From: Furcasterigmium furcatum
Lineage: Eukaryota; Ascomycota; Sordariomycetes; Glomerellales; Plectosphaerellaceae
NCBI GenBank assembly: GCA_001599815.1
Contig: BCIA01000002.1
Span: 6,607,626-6,671,625 of the forward strand
Direction of reading: 5' to 3'
DNA: 64,000 bases
Shown: positions 1 to 10,298 of the stretch, piece after piece
How the letters are laid out: each line of letters begins with the position of its first letter
Numbering within the stretch: the stretch's first letter is position 1
Notes under the pieces: model-generated
Told to the model about the DNA's origin: nothing
Database searches by the model: none
What the model saw: the letters and a program-made list of their open reading frames with translations, nothing else
Translations under genes and position numbers: made by a program

Positions 1-763
1 GACCATCGCGATTCTATCCTCATGCTCAACTGGCTATATGACGCAGCGGTTTCCCCTACGCCCCTTATTGCGCAGGAGTTGGTGAGCACTGACACTGTTG
101 ACAAAGGCCCAGCGTTCGATCAAGTGCTCCAGGCAACGCAACTGTCCGACGACTTCACCGTCCGCTCACTACGCGAGTTTGCGGGGTCATACCTGATGCC
201 AGGAGATCTATAGTTAGTCACCACCCGGCTGCAAGGGATTGTTCCTGAGTCTGACTGACCGCCCTAGCAACTTTTTCATCTCGCTGACCTTCGCCAATGA
301 CGCCCGCGTCATCACCAAGGCTGCCGAGCTGAATGCGGGATTTGTCGCCTCTCTTCTCGAGGAGATACCACCCCAAGACTTTGTCGTCAGGAACAACTGG
401 CAGCCCCTCACCCGCCTCTTCGCGGAGCACGGCGTCAAACACGGCCGCAATGTCCTCGGCCTCGACAACGTAAATGGCGATTCCCTCCTGTGGTTCATCG
501 GAGGCTCAACCGTGACCGCTGAGCAGGAGGTCATTTTCAGCGAGAAAGCCACCGCATTTGCCGATGAGCTCGCTGCTTACGCGAGGGACATTGACGCCCT
601 CCGAGAATGGCGGTATATCAACTACGTCGACAAGTCGCAGGACCCGATTAGGACCTATGGCGTGGACAACGTCGACTTTCTATGGAACGTGTCGGCCCGC
701 TATGACCCTGCTGGTTTCTTTCAGGAGAGGATGGCAAGTGGCTTTAGATTACCCGTTTTGTGA
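1..763 (+). CDS. FAD-linked oxidoreductase (berberine bridge enzyme type), C-terminal part, cut by window edge
   Basis: Partial gene whose start lies left of the window. Exons are 1-212 and 268-763. Two frames (mod 1, then mod 2) join through a 55-nt intron, 213-267, with donor GTTAGT, branch CTGAC at 251-255 and acceptor TAG. The splice rebuilds a continuous segment reading LYNFFISLTFANDARV. The visible 235 residues are the substrate-domain and BBE-like end of fungal FAD-dependent oxidases. The closing block has RYINYVD, RTYGVDN and YDPAGFFQ, a signature in which the chain returns to the FAD site. The FAD-binding PP-loop domain, and so the residues that would bind FAD covalently, are not in view. 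Members oxidise sugars, alkaloids or polyketide intermediates; the substrate cannot be told from this part. No other biosynthetic gene is visible on this side. Confidence 0.8.
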
Positions 764-1397
764 ATCAGGATGCCGCTACCAGCCATAAAAAGAACACAGT
801 CCCTCCCTGCCATCCCTATGCTTCGGACAATTCTGAATATCCTGGAAATGTCGGGTCATTCGAGATGATTGTCGATGACGGGCGGCACAGGCCTCGTCAT
901 CTTGGGAGATGCAACATCCAATGTTGCAGACCACCTTTAAGTGAGGTAAGCTATCAACTCTGCCATATGCTTGCGCATAGCTGTGGCTCGCTGGAAAAAG
1001 GCCATGATTTCTCAAGGGTTGCAAGCTTGAAGCTCAAGGTTGAGCACTAGAACTTGGTTGATTCCTCTGACTCGTGAAGTCTGAGTGAATGGGACGATAA
1101 TGTGCAATGGAGAAGATCTACGGCTTGGGCAGCATTTTCCCATTCGAATTCAAGAAGGACTCACCCGACCCCCTGAATTACCCGTGTGCCTATCGACTCA
1201 GTATCCTGTCTGCTCAGAACATCCCTGAGTCTCTCTGTAGCTGGGCTGCGTATCAAATGAAAAATCGAGATTCTCGAAATCTCGGGGCCAATCTTCTGCC
1301 TCTGCCAACCACAAATCCAAAGACAAAACCCGGATCAACAGCGAAGACTCGTCGAAAACAACACACACCTCTCACAAAAGCCTTCAGTCAGCTGACC
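764..1397. other. Intergenic, no gene seen
   Basis: No conserved coding signal on either strand. An ATG at 1107 opens the frame of the downstream membrane protein, but the 97 codons from there to 1398 read as a low-complexity Thr/Lys/Pro stretch. I take them as promoter and leader. The CA-rich run just before 1398 is typical of a fungal 5' leader. Confidence 0.5.
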
Positions 1398-1796
1398 ATG
1401 AACGACTTCATGCGAGTCTTTTGGTTCTTGACCGGCGTCCTCCTCCAGGCCGCCATCGTACAATGGATCGTCTTGTCAAACCGAGACTTCGTCGTCAAGA
1501 AGTGCAGGGAGGCGGAAAACTTCTTTGGCCTTCCGCGACAGCTGCAGTTTGTTTCGGACACAGACCCCGGCCTCCTCGACATTCAGTTACACCTGGTGGC
1601 AAACGGCCTATGGAGCCTTTCGACTATTCATTCGATGGCTTTGTGTGGGATCCTTTACTATGACAGACCTCTCGACAATTTCTTCGTCCTCCTAGTGGTT
1701 GGCATCGCAGTTTTCTTTGGACACTGGTTCCTTCTTATCGAGCTCAAGAGACAGCAGGACGCGGAGAGGCGTCGGTCCGAGAGGAACCAAACTTGA
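1398..1796 (+). CDS. Small multi-pass membrane protein, hypothetical
   Basis: A 132-residue protein in one exon. I chose the ATG at 1398 (context gaccATGa) over the in-frame ATG at 1107, because the hydrophobic, protein-like sequence starts only here. Three hydrophobic stretches are visible: near residues 4-24 (FWFLTGVLLQAAIVQWIVL), near 66-86 (a weaker stretch around LWSLSTIHSMALCGILYY) and near 93-112 (FFVLLVVGIAVFFGHWFLLI). A highly charged C-terminal tail rich in Arg, Glu and Gln follows. A soluble loop between the first two contains the FGLPRQLQFVSDTDPGLLDIQL segment in outline. I do not recognise a family. Topology suggests a small fungal membrane protein of unknown role; the organelle cannot be told. 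Confidence 0.6.
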   Translation: MNDFMRVFWFLTGVLLQAAIVQWIVLSNRDFVVKKCREAENFFGLPRQLQFVSDTDPGLLDIQLHLVANGLWSLSTIHSMALCGILYYDRPLDNFFVLLVVGIAVFFGHWFLLIELKRQQDAERRRSERNQT

Positions 1797-2868
1797 GGGC
1801 AAAAAGGAGGGCTGGTTCTTGTTGACGCGGGGGCAGGACTGTCGTTGAACTGCAAAGGTGTGTTCCGCCTCGTTTTAGTCACTTGGATTTGTGTTGATTT
1901 CATGGATCCAGCCTTCGAGAAGCCCCGCACGGACCCTCGCTCACCGAGTCCACGGCGGTGTCGGAGCTCCATTTGCCCCGTTCGGCGCGGGAGACCCACT
2001 GAAGCTCTGGTGGGTAAGCTGGAAACCCCTCAACGCGGTTCGCTCGCGCGTGCTGGAGTCATCTGGAAAGGGCCGAGACAGGTGAACCCCCAATGGACTG
2101 GAGGGGAGGCGGGAAGCTGGATGGATGAGGGAAATAAAAATCACCGCAGCGAGGCTCGAGACGAGATGAAGAAAAAATTAGAAATTTCCATGGCAGAGCT
2201 TGGCCTGCCCCAATCAAGTCTCGATGCCGCACCTCGTTCGACGATTCGCGACGTAACCTCCTGACAAGAGAGAATCAGATCATTCTCTGCCGAGACGTCT
2301 TGGGGTGTCGAGTTCCTGGTTCCAGGGCATCTAGCTGCATGCAGAGCTGCAAAAAAAGAGCAGCGCCCAGATTGCCCCGCGCACCCCGCGATAAGCGATA
2401 AGAGCTCCCTAAAAGCCTCCCACCTTCCCACCTTCCCACGTCACCGGCGGCCCTTGTTGGGGATTCCCATTGGCATTTGACATTCCATTCCTTCGAATCG
2501 CCTGACGCCGCCCGCGCTTCCCTTCTCCCAGGACAACCCCAACCACGAACTGGTCGGTCCGGCGCCAACCTTGATCCTTCCAATCCATCCCATCCGGTGC
2601 ATTCATTCGATTACTACTATTCCCAAAAGGGGCCCCTCGATTCCTTCGATACCTAATCACAGAGATACCCCTCCTCGACTCGACGCCCCGGCCTCCGGAG
2701 TGTATGAGCAGCAGTCTTACACGGCATCTTCGACGACCTCTTGACATCCTCCTCGCCCCATTCAAGAGTCTTCTCGCCTCCCTCCGCCGTGCCCTCAGCT
2801 CCCTCGTCACCACCTCCCGACCAGATCCTCCGACCCCCGGCATCTCCTCCACAACCACAACCACAACC
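1797..2868. promoter_or_regulatory. Upstream region of the phosphofructokinase gene
   Basis: A leader-like region with no separate gene. It has two GATAAG motifs one base apart (2390-2395 and 2397-2402), a pyrimidine-rich tract near 2410-2450 and an ACAACC-rich run directly before the chosen ATG at 2869. An in-frame ATG at 2704 makes the last 165 bases potentially coding (see the phosphofructokinase entry). No TATA box is obvious. Confidence 0.4.
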
Positions 2869-5344
2869 ATGGCCCCCAAGAAGAAGATCGCCGTCATGAC
2901 CTCGGGAGGCGACTCCCCCGGCATGAACGGCGTCGTCCGCGCCGTCGTCCGCATGGCCATCCACCTCGGCTGCGACGCCTACTGCGTCTACGACGGCTAC
3001 GAGGGCCTAGTCCAGGGCGGCGACATGATCAAGAAGGCAGAGTGGCGCGACGTCCGTAACTGGCTCTCCCAGGGCGGCACCCTCATCGGCACACAGCGAT
3101 GCATGGCCTTCTACGAGCGCCCCGGCCGCCTCACCGCGGCCAAGAACATGGTCCTCAACGGCATCGACGCCATCATCATCTGCGGCGGTGACGGCTCCCT
3201 CACCGGCGCCGACAAGTTCCGCTCCGAGTGGCCCTCCCTCATCGAGGAGCTCGTCTCCACGGGCCAGCTGACCGCCGAGCAGGTCGAGCCCTACAAGCAC
3301 CTGAACATCGTCGGCCTCGTCGGCTCCATCGACAACGACATGTCCGGCACGGACGCCACCATTGGCTGCTACTCGGCCCTCGAGCGCATCTGCGAGATGG
3401 TCGACTACATCGAGGCCACCGCCACATCACACGCCCGCGCCTTCGTCATCGAGGTCATGGGAAGGCATTGCGGCTGGCTCGCCCTCATGGCGGGCGTTGC
3501 CACGGGCGCCGACTTCATCTTCATCCCGGAGAAGCCGAGAGACGACAATTGGCAGCAGGAGATGACCGATGTTGTTAAGAGGGTGAGCATCCTGGACCTC
3601 CTGGCTTACACGAGATCAGAGCACTAATGTATCGATGGCAGCACCGAACCCTGGGCAAGAGGAAGACGATCGTCATCGTCGCCGAGGGCGCCCACGACCG
3701 ACACGGCAACAAGATCCCCTCGGAGATGATCAAGGACATTCTCGCCGACAAGGAGGGCCTGGCCCTCGACACCCGCATCACCACCCTCGGCCACGTCCAG
3801 CGCGGCGGCACCGCCGTCGCCTATGACAGGATGCTCGCCACTCTCCAGGGCGTCGAGGCCGTCAAGGCCGTCCTGGAGGCCACCCCCGAGACGGAGACCT
3901 GCTTCATCGCCATCACCGAGAACTCCATCAGCCGCCAGCCCCTGATGCAAGCCGTCAAGGACACCAAGGAGGTCGCCAAGGCCGTCGAGGCCCAGGACTT
4001 CGAGAAGGCCATGGCCCTCCGCGACACCGAGTTCGCCGAGATGTACAGCTCCTACATGCTCACCACAAACGTTAGGGTCGACGACGAGCACAAGCCCGTC
4101 AAGGAGGTAATTCCCGCCAGGCAGTACCCTTTCCAGAACGAGCAGGAGACTGACAAGATTATTCACAGCGCATGAAGATCGGCTTCATCAACGTCGGCGC
4201 CCCCGCCGGTGGCATGAACGCGGCTGTCCGAGCCGGCGTGGCCTACTGCATCTCCAGGGGCCACGAGCCCGTCGCCATCCACAACGGTTTCGCCGGATTC
4301 GCCCGCCACCACGGCGACGAGCCCGTCGGCGCCGTGCGACCCTTTGACTGGCTCGAGGTCGACGCCTGGGCGAGCAGGGGCGGCTCCGAGATTGGCACCA
4401 ACCGCGAGCTCCCGGCGGACTCGGGCATGGAGCACATCGCCAACCTGATCGAGCAGTACGAGTTCGACGCCCTCTTCCTTGTCGGCGGCTTCGAGGCCTT
4501 CCACGCCGTGTCGCAGCTGCGCAAGGCCAGGGACCAGTACCCGTCGCTGTGCATCCCCATGTGTCTGCTGCCTGCCACCATCTCCAACAACGTGCCCGGC
4601 TCCGAGTACTCCCTCGGCTCGGACACGTGCCTGAACGAGCTGGTGCACTACTGCGACAAGATCAAGCAGTCGGCGTCCGCGACACGGCGCCGCGTGTTCG
4701 TCGTCGAGACGCAGGGCGGCAAGTCGGGCTACATCGCGACCCTGGCCGGCCTCGGCGTGGGCGCGAGCGCCGTGTACACGCCGGAGGAGGGTGTCGACCT
4801 CGAGACGCTGGCGGCGGACGTGCGGCACCTGCGCGAGGTGTTCCAGCACGACCGGGGCATGACGTCCTCGGGGCGGCTGATCCTCGTCAACGAGAAGGCG
4901 GACTCTGTGTTCAACGCCAAGCTGATCGCGGACATCATCCGCAAGGAGGCGCGGGGGCGGTTCGAGTCGCGCGACAGCATCCCGGGACACGTGCAGCAGG
5001 GCGGCGTGCCGTCGCCGATGGACCGGTGCAGGGCAGTCAGGCTGGCGATCAAGTGCATGCAGCACCTGGAGGAGTTCAAGCCCAAGGCGCACAACAGGTG
5101 CAAGAAGGACCCGATGAGCGCCAGCGTTATCGGCATCAAGGGCGCCAAGGTCGTGTTCACGCCGGTGGAGGAGCTGGAGGCGAACGACACGGACTGGAAG
5201 AACCGCCGGCCCAAGTCGACGCACTGGGCGCACATGAAGGACGTGGTCGACATCCTGGGCGGGCGGCCGAAGCACGAGATTCCCGAGGCGCCGCTGTCGG
5301 GGCTCGTCGAGAAGGACGTGAAGCGGGGGCTAGCGGATGCTTAG
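2869..5344 (+). CDS. PFK1: 6-phosphofructokinase (ATP-dependent, fungal duplicated type)
   Basis: Phosphorylates fructose 6-phosphate at C1, the committed step of glycolysis, in the cytosol. Exons: 2869-3582, 3642-4106 and 4169-5344, giving 784 residues, as expected for filamentous ascomycete PFK. Intron 1 (59 nt) is GTGAGC...CAG. Intron 2 (62 nt) is GTAATT with CTGAC before CACAG. The N-terminal catalytic half opens with AVMTSGGDSPGMNG and contains ICGGDGSLTG, the IDNDMSGTD catalytic block and EVMGRHCGWLALM. The C-terminal regulatory half starts at IGFINVGAPAGGMNAA and repeats these blocks in altered form (LPATISNNVPG, ETQGGKSGYIATLAG), the usual duplication of eukaryotic PFKs. I chose ATG 2869 for its strong context (acaaccATGg) and because the conserved core starts within ten residues. 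An in-frame ATG at 2704 would add 55 residues with basic amphipathic character. Confidence 0.96.
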
Positions 5345-6964
5345 GGGGGAGCCCAGGGAGGGCTATGAGGTGATCGCGATGGGCGGATGCAGGGGAGTTT
5401 GGATTCATTACCTACAGAGCTCTTTCGACCTATGATATGGCACTACAGACTTTGTCGTTTGATACCTATTCTGAGATCCGTTAAGATGTCTTGACTGAGG
5501 GATTGGGGGCCCCTGGGACCAGCTGGCCGGCGGCAGTCTGCATGCGAGCCAAGGGACGTGCCGGCGCGCGAAGGCAAACGAGGGGCCGGTTCCAAGAAAG
5601 TTGGTGTGGACGGGCGGAAGGGCGGGATGACGCTGGTCGAATGGCGGGGCAGGAAACGGCAGCCCGTCCAGCCCAGTCCAGCGCCTGACGTCACCAGCAG
5701 ATGACACGGAATCGGCTCGTGATTGCGCCTCGAGCATCACCAGATTCTCGACCCGGGATTCTGGAGGTTTGGGTTTTGGCACCCAACCCGACCCGACTTT
5801 TTGCTTTTTCCGCGACGGGGAAGCCCCCCCAGGAAGGAAGCGGGAGGAGGAGGCATTTCAGGGTCCGCACTTGTTAGACTTGGCGGGGGAGTGATGCAGT
5901 TTTACGGCCGGACGTGCTACGGGTATTCAGGGGTCCCCTATGGCGGTGTGGTCTATTCACCCCGCTCACGTACTTGGAGGCCCTGTCTCTGGGTTCAGCC
6001 CTTTGCGGTCACCGACGGAGAGAGGACTGTCGATTGGGCTGGTGGTTTGAGCAGCGGCTTCGGCCCCCAACTCGGCGCTGCGCCTGAGCATCCACTGGCC
6101 ACGGCCCAATGCCAGGGGTGTATCGATGTAAGTAATGCCGCAGCCTGTCGGGGCAGAAGGCTCTGGGCGCGAGTATTCCGATCGTCGAGGGGACGTCCGA
6201 GACGGAGGATTGGGTGTGTAGTTGTCTGGAGTTGTCGGGGCTGAGCAGGACTCTTCAGCTCATCGTCAACACCATCTCGACGGGGAGCTTACAGTTATAC
6301 GAGAACTACAGGACGGCCGGACGACCCCCCGGGAGACCCCTGACGCCGGCCCTCTCACTAACCGCGCGCCATCACGCGCCCAAAAGTCCCGTCAGCCGGG
6401 CCTGGACTCTTGTTCCCTGACGTCCCCTCCCAACCCCTCAGATATCCCTGGCAGCCCGCTTTGGAGGCAGGCTGGCCGACCCCGAGTCGGACCCCAGTCC
6501 CTGTCGCCCTGCAGCCAATGCCCGGCGCTGGGCTGTGGGAAATGACGAAGGGCACAAGTTGACACTCCCGTTCCAAGATCAGCTCCCGGCTTGGCGAGAG
6601 TTCTCCCCAGCCCAACTGACTTGACTCTCTTCTTTCTCCTGGAGGGTCACGCACCGAGGCCACTTGCACACTTTCCCCCTTTTCCTCCTCCCGTTGTCAT
6701 TTTGTCCGCTTGGTTTCCCCCGGGCTGACGGACTGATTGTTGCCTGGACACATCTTCACTCAGGCTCAGGAGCAAGCGAGCAAGCAGCCAGAGCCTGCTG
6801 CTACTAGTACCCCGCCATCTTATTTCTCGGCATCGACGTCAGACTGAAGACGCCGCGACTCACGACAACGACTACTACACAACTCGAGATCATACGGGAC
6901 ACAGCCCACCGCAACACCAGCCATCCCACCCCCGAGACGACGCCAGTCTCCCGGTCCGCCCAGC
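5345..6964. other. Intergenic between PFK and the DUF8035-like gene
   Basis: No convincing coding sequence. Open frames at 5408-5782 (-), 5723-6244 (+) and 6222-6545 (+) have Gly/Arg/Pro-rich products with no domain-like pattern. The last 350 bases, with CT-rich tracts and then CACGACAACGACTACTAC-type sequence, look like promoter and leader of the gene starting at 6965. Confidence 0.45.
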
Positions 6965-8631
6965 ATGGCGTACCGCTCCAACGACTTCGAGGAGCGCTTC
7001 TACCGCGAGGATGACCGCCGGCGCTACGACGACGTCCGCGTCGCCGACCGCGAGCGCCAGTCCGACCGCCTCGACTTCATCCGCAACGACCCGCGCCCGC
7101 CCGAGGCCGGCCCCCTCGTCCTCCGCCAGCGCGACGTCGAGTCACGCGAGATCGCCCGCCCGCGCTTCCGCTCCCCCAGCCCGGCGCCCCGGCACGAGCA
7201 CATGGGCGCCATGGTCCGCCGCGCGCGCAGCCTCACCCCGCCGCACGTCCACGAGGAGCGCGAGCGCGACCGCATCCGCATCGCCAACCGCGAGCGCGTC
7301 CGCTACGAGCGCTCCCCGTCCCCCGTGGTGCGTTACGAGCAGCGCCGCCGCTCGTCATCCGCAGACAGGGAGAGGGACCACATCAGGATCATCCAGCGAG
7401 AGCGCGAGAGAGAGCGCATGCCCGAGCGAGCGCCGTCGCCGCGCCCGCCGTCCCCGCCGCCCGTCATCCGCGGCCCGACGATCGAGAGGGAGGTCATCAC
7501 GCACTATAGAGGTATTGATCATGGTATGTCGATGCCACACCCTTCCCGTACAGCTTTAGAGAAGGAAGACTAACAGACACCCCGTAGGCGTAGTCCGCGT
7601 CCCGTCGCCGGCGCCGCCTCCCCGCCCGGCACCGCCGCCGAGGGGGGGCATCACCCGCACGGAGGAGCGCGAGCTCGAGATCGACATCGCCACGGGCCGG
7701 CGCGGCACGAACGTCGGCGTGCGCGAATCGTCATCCCGCCGCGAGCGGTCCATGGAGCGGCGCTCGCCGCACGTGCACGGGCACGGCTCGGAGCTGGTCC
7801 TCAGCAGCGACCGCGACCGGCTCCGCGTCGAGGACAGGCACTGGCACACTCACGGTGGCAGCAGACGGAGGGCGCACTCCGCGGCGCCGCTGCGGTCGCC
7901 TGTCGACGAGGAGGCGGAGTACATCACGGGGCGGATCGAGTCGCGGGGGCGGATGGGCGAGGCGTGGAACGGCGCGACGAAGGACTGGACCATCGTGGAC
8001 GTGCCGCCCGGCACGGAGCGGGTGCAGATGGAGGGCGTCGGGGGCGGCGCGGCAGAGGTGACGTGGCAGCGGTACAACGGCGTGCGGAGGGCGAAGTTCA
8101 TCCCCGAGCGGGACGGGGCGATGGTGCCCGTGCCGTCGCCGAGGCCGGCGCCCGCGCCGAGGGAGTCGAGGAGCAACGGGTTCGAGCGGGAGCTGGAGAT
8201 TGAGATCTCGAGGGATCATCACCGGCGGCGGGGGAGCTCGCGGGCGCCGCCGCCGCCGAAGAGGGACGAGATGTGGACGGAGATCACCAAGGACCTGGTG
8301 TGCCGGGAGGCGCTGATGGAGTGCGGGTACGAGTTCGAGGAGACGGAGTACTTCTTCTACGTGATGCAGTACCTGAAATACGTGAGTATCCCCCGGGGGT
8401 GTGTTTCTGGCAGATGGGAGAGAAGCTGAAACCACGCAGGACAACGTGCTCGAGCTCATCCAGATCACCGAGTCGATGCGGCGCCACCGCTACGACCGCG
8501 ACCAGCGCAGGCAGTGGGAGCGCGAGTACCGCGACACCCGGCACTACGACCGCCCGTCGAGGGGCAAGTACGGCGAGCGCGTCTCGGAGCGGGAGGTTGT
8601 CTACGACAGCACGCGCATGCGGAGGGTGTGA
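6965..8631 (+). CDS. DUF8035-like Arg/Glu-rich protein
   Basis: Three exons: 6965-7523, 7588-8381 and 8440-8631, giving 514 residues. Intron 1 (64 nt) has GTATGT, CTAAC and TAG; intron 2 (58 nt) has GTGAGT and CAG. Residues 1-180 are rich in RE, RD and RSPSP-type motifs (RERERERM, RSPSPAPRH), resembling the arginine-serine regions of RNA-processing proteins. A middle section holds a WTIVDVPPGTERVQMEG block and WQRYNGVRRAKFIPE. The C-terminal conserved module runs from MWTEITKDLV through CGYEFEETEYFFYVMQYLKY, split by intron 2, and on to VLELIQITE. This is the pattern I associate with the fungal DUF8035 family, by recognition and without a search. No catalytic motif is seen and the role is unknown. 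Nuclear or RNA-linked function is only an inference from composition. Confidence 0.85.
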
Positions 8632-9278
8632 GGACGCTGTCCGTCGGGAGGAAATGTCGAAATCTTGGGCGTGTGGATTTGGCGCAAGCATCTATTACCT
8701 TGGACTCGATACCCAGCCTGTCTGTCTACTGAGCACTGGTTTCGTTACGGCGGCTGGCCCAGGCCGGATATGACCATAGTATACTTCCCGATCTGTAGAA
8801 TGACGGCAGAGCAGGCAGGGGTTGCTAGAGGCAGGCATCATGGTCTCTTTCTTTAGGATGTGGTCTCGCTGGGAGCACAGGGATTCGTGTAACGAGTAAC
8901 GAGTAACGAGTAACAGGCCCGGTATACCAGCTCGGTACGGGAAGATTTAACGAATTATGACATGATCGAAGCAAGAAGGACAGTTTCTTGGGGGAATTGG
9001 TGGTTGCTTCTGGTGATGTGAGATGCCGCGATGGTCACTCGGACGGACGGGTTCAGGGGCTGTGCATGACTAAGCCAACGACAGTCTGAACCAGCCTCAG
9101 CTTCGGGAACTTTCTCGAGCTGAACTCAACTCTTCTCCCTTCCTTCTATTCGGACTCCTCATTCTTCATTCTGTCTCTCACTTCCAAGCAAAAAGCGCAC
9201 CAGCTCTACACACTCATTGATCTTGAGGCCACAAGAAGCCCAACTCAACCGCTGCAGTAGGCCTGAGACCACCCAACC
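8632..9278. other. Intergenic with a short tandem repeat
   Basis: The 3' flank of the DUF8035-like gene and leader of the next small gene. It contains a 7-bp tandem repeat near 8889-8914. The final 150 bases are CT-rich and then CA-rich, as in fungal promoters. No coding sequence is seen. Confidence 0.45.
8889..8914. repeat. Tandem repeat of GTAACGA, almost four copies
   Basis: The heptamer GTAACGA is repeated without interruption, three full copies plus GTAAC. It lies about 260 bp past the stop of the DUF8035-like gene and is probably a slippage microsatellite. Confidence 0.85.
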
Positions 9279-9644
9279 ATGGCCGGCTCCCCTGATACCC
9301 AAGGCACAGCACCAAACTCAGCCACACTGCAAGCACGACAAGTTGCCGATGAAGTCACCCGCGTCTGTGAACGAGGCGAACCCCGACCAGGGGTGCTGCA
9401 AGCCCGCACGGATGAGCTATCGAAGCAGGCAGAGGCATTCCGGAGGGAGAGGGAGGCGGAGAGGCGGAGGTCAAGCTGGCTGGGATGGCTCGATGCCGGG
9501 TACCAACGCCTGGGGCTCTGGTGGAGTGGAAACCAAGAGGAACGTATCAGAGAGGAGCCACAAAGGAAAGATGAGAAGCCCAGTGGTGTGAAAGACCAGT
9601 CCTCGGACCGGAGCGGGGGGTGCGAAGAACAGACTCATGGCTGA
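9279..9644 (+). CDS. Small helical hypothetical protein
   Basis: A 121-residue single-exon open frame with a strong start context (cccaaccATGGcc). Residues 18-70 look like a continuous charged helix (RQVADEVTRVCERG, then KQAEAFRREREAERRRSS). A Trp-rich amphipathic patch follows (WLGWLDAGYQRLGLWW), then a polar tail. No family is recognised and no signal peptide or membrane span is seen. Upstream sequence has CT-rich promoter-like tracts. It could be a lineage-specific gene. Its end runs close to a decayed minus-strand relic that starts near 9641, so it may sit at the border of a rearranged patch. Expression evidence would decide whether it is real. Confidence 0.5.
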   Translation: MAGSPDTQGTAPNSATLQARQVADEVTRVCERGEPRPGVLQARTDELSKQAEAFRREREAERRRSSWLGWLDAGYQRLGLWWSGNQEERIREEPQRKDEKPSGVKDQSSDRSGGCEEQTHG

Positions 9645-9946
9645 AAGGGCCCGCATGGGCAGTGGAAGCGCACAAAGAAGGCGTTGACTCGGACATTTTG
9701 CACAAGACAATTGTGGGACTGACTTTTCTTTTCCATTCAGACGAGAGACTGCTGGAGTATTCATATTGGGCTGCCACTGTGTCCAAACTTGGAGCCCCAG
9801 CCTTTGTCGCTAATGCTCTGGATCGTCCTAAGCACGTGTGGTAAATATTGCAGCCACGTCTGGCGGTCTTTCCAGTCATTCGAGCAGAATATGGTCGCTA
9901 AATGATCCACCATATCTTGTTTGACTTTGAACACTCGTGTCACCAA
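9641..9946 (-). pseudogene. Decayed fragment resembling the TPR region of a fungal NLR-like protein
   Basis: On the minus strand, 9946-9761 reads LVTRVFKVKQDMVDH, then IFCSNDWKDRQTWLQYLPH, then VLRTIQS. This matches the layout I know from fungal NB-ARC/TPR proteins, where a closing winged-helix block (HRLVH..TR) leads to an IFP..NR..W..YLPHA segment before the TPR repeats. A stop follows. Another minus frame (about 9800-9641) then carries WKRKVSPTIVLCKMSES and TPSLCASTAHAG, reminiscent of the TPR segment with LAE-x-HP-x-RLAS-x-H. Frame changes, in-frame stops and missing ends show a non-functional relic. Identification rests on pattern memory only. Confidence 0.45.
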
Positions 9947-10298
9947 TTAAGGGCTCTCTCAACCCACCCAGCCGCTTGCTCGGTGAGTGGAACTGGACGC
10001 ACGCTTCTAGGTAGCGAATCTCGTCAGCTTCCCGCCATGCGCCCATGCATGCGTGAGCTCGGCCAATTTATGTAAGCCGAAGATGGGTTCCAATCAGGGC
10101 TGAGTTACTGAAATTCCAATTCCAAACGGGGCGTCGGAGACTTGGACCTCGCCCGCATTGGAATGCCAAGCCTTCAACCGCCTGAATAGATAAGCTGATC
10201 TCGCCCAAGTTCATCTAGGCACCGGAGTTCAGCATTCTCTTGCGTCGTACAACCCCGCCCTGCGAAGCAAGATCTACCTTATTTTGAAAGGAGCAGGT
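9947..10298. promoter_or_regulatory. Upstream region of the HET gene
   Basis: About 350 bp between the relic and the HET start, with no coding signal. No TATA box is evident. The ATG at 10299 follows a short purine-rich leader (gaaaggagcaggt). Confidence 0.35.

Noticed and set aside
205..275. Apparent frameshift and stop codons in the FAD oxidoreductase
   Set aside because: A 55-nt intron (213-267) with good donor, branch and acceptor restores a continuous family-like sequence, so it is not a pseudogene signal.
4163..5275. 370-residue open frame antisense to phosphofructokinase
   Set aside because: It mirrors the codon bias of the PFK gene, is Arg/Leu/Val-rich, and has no family pattern.
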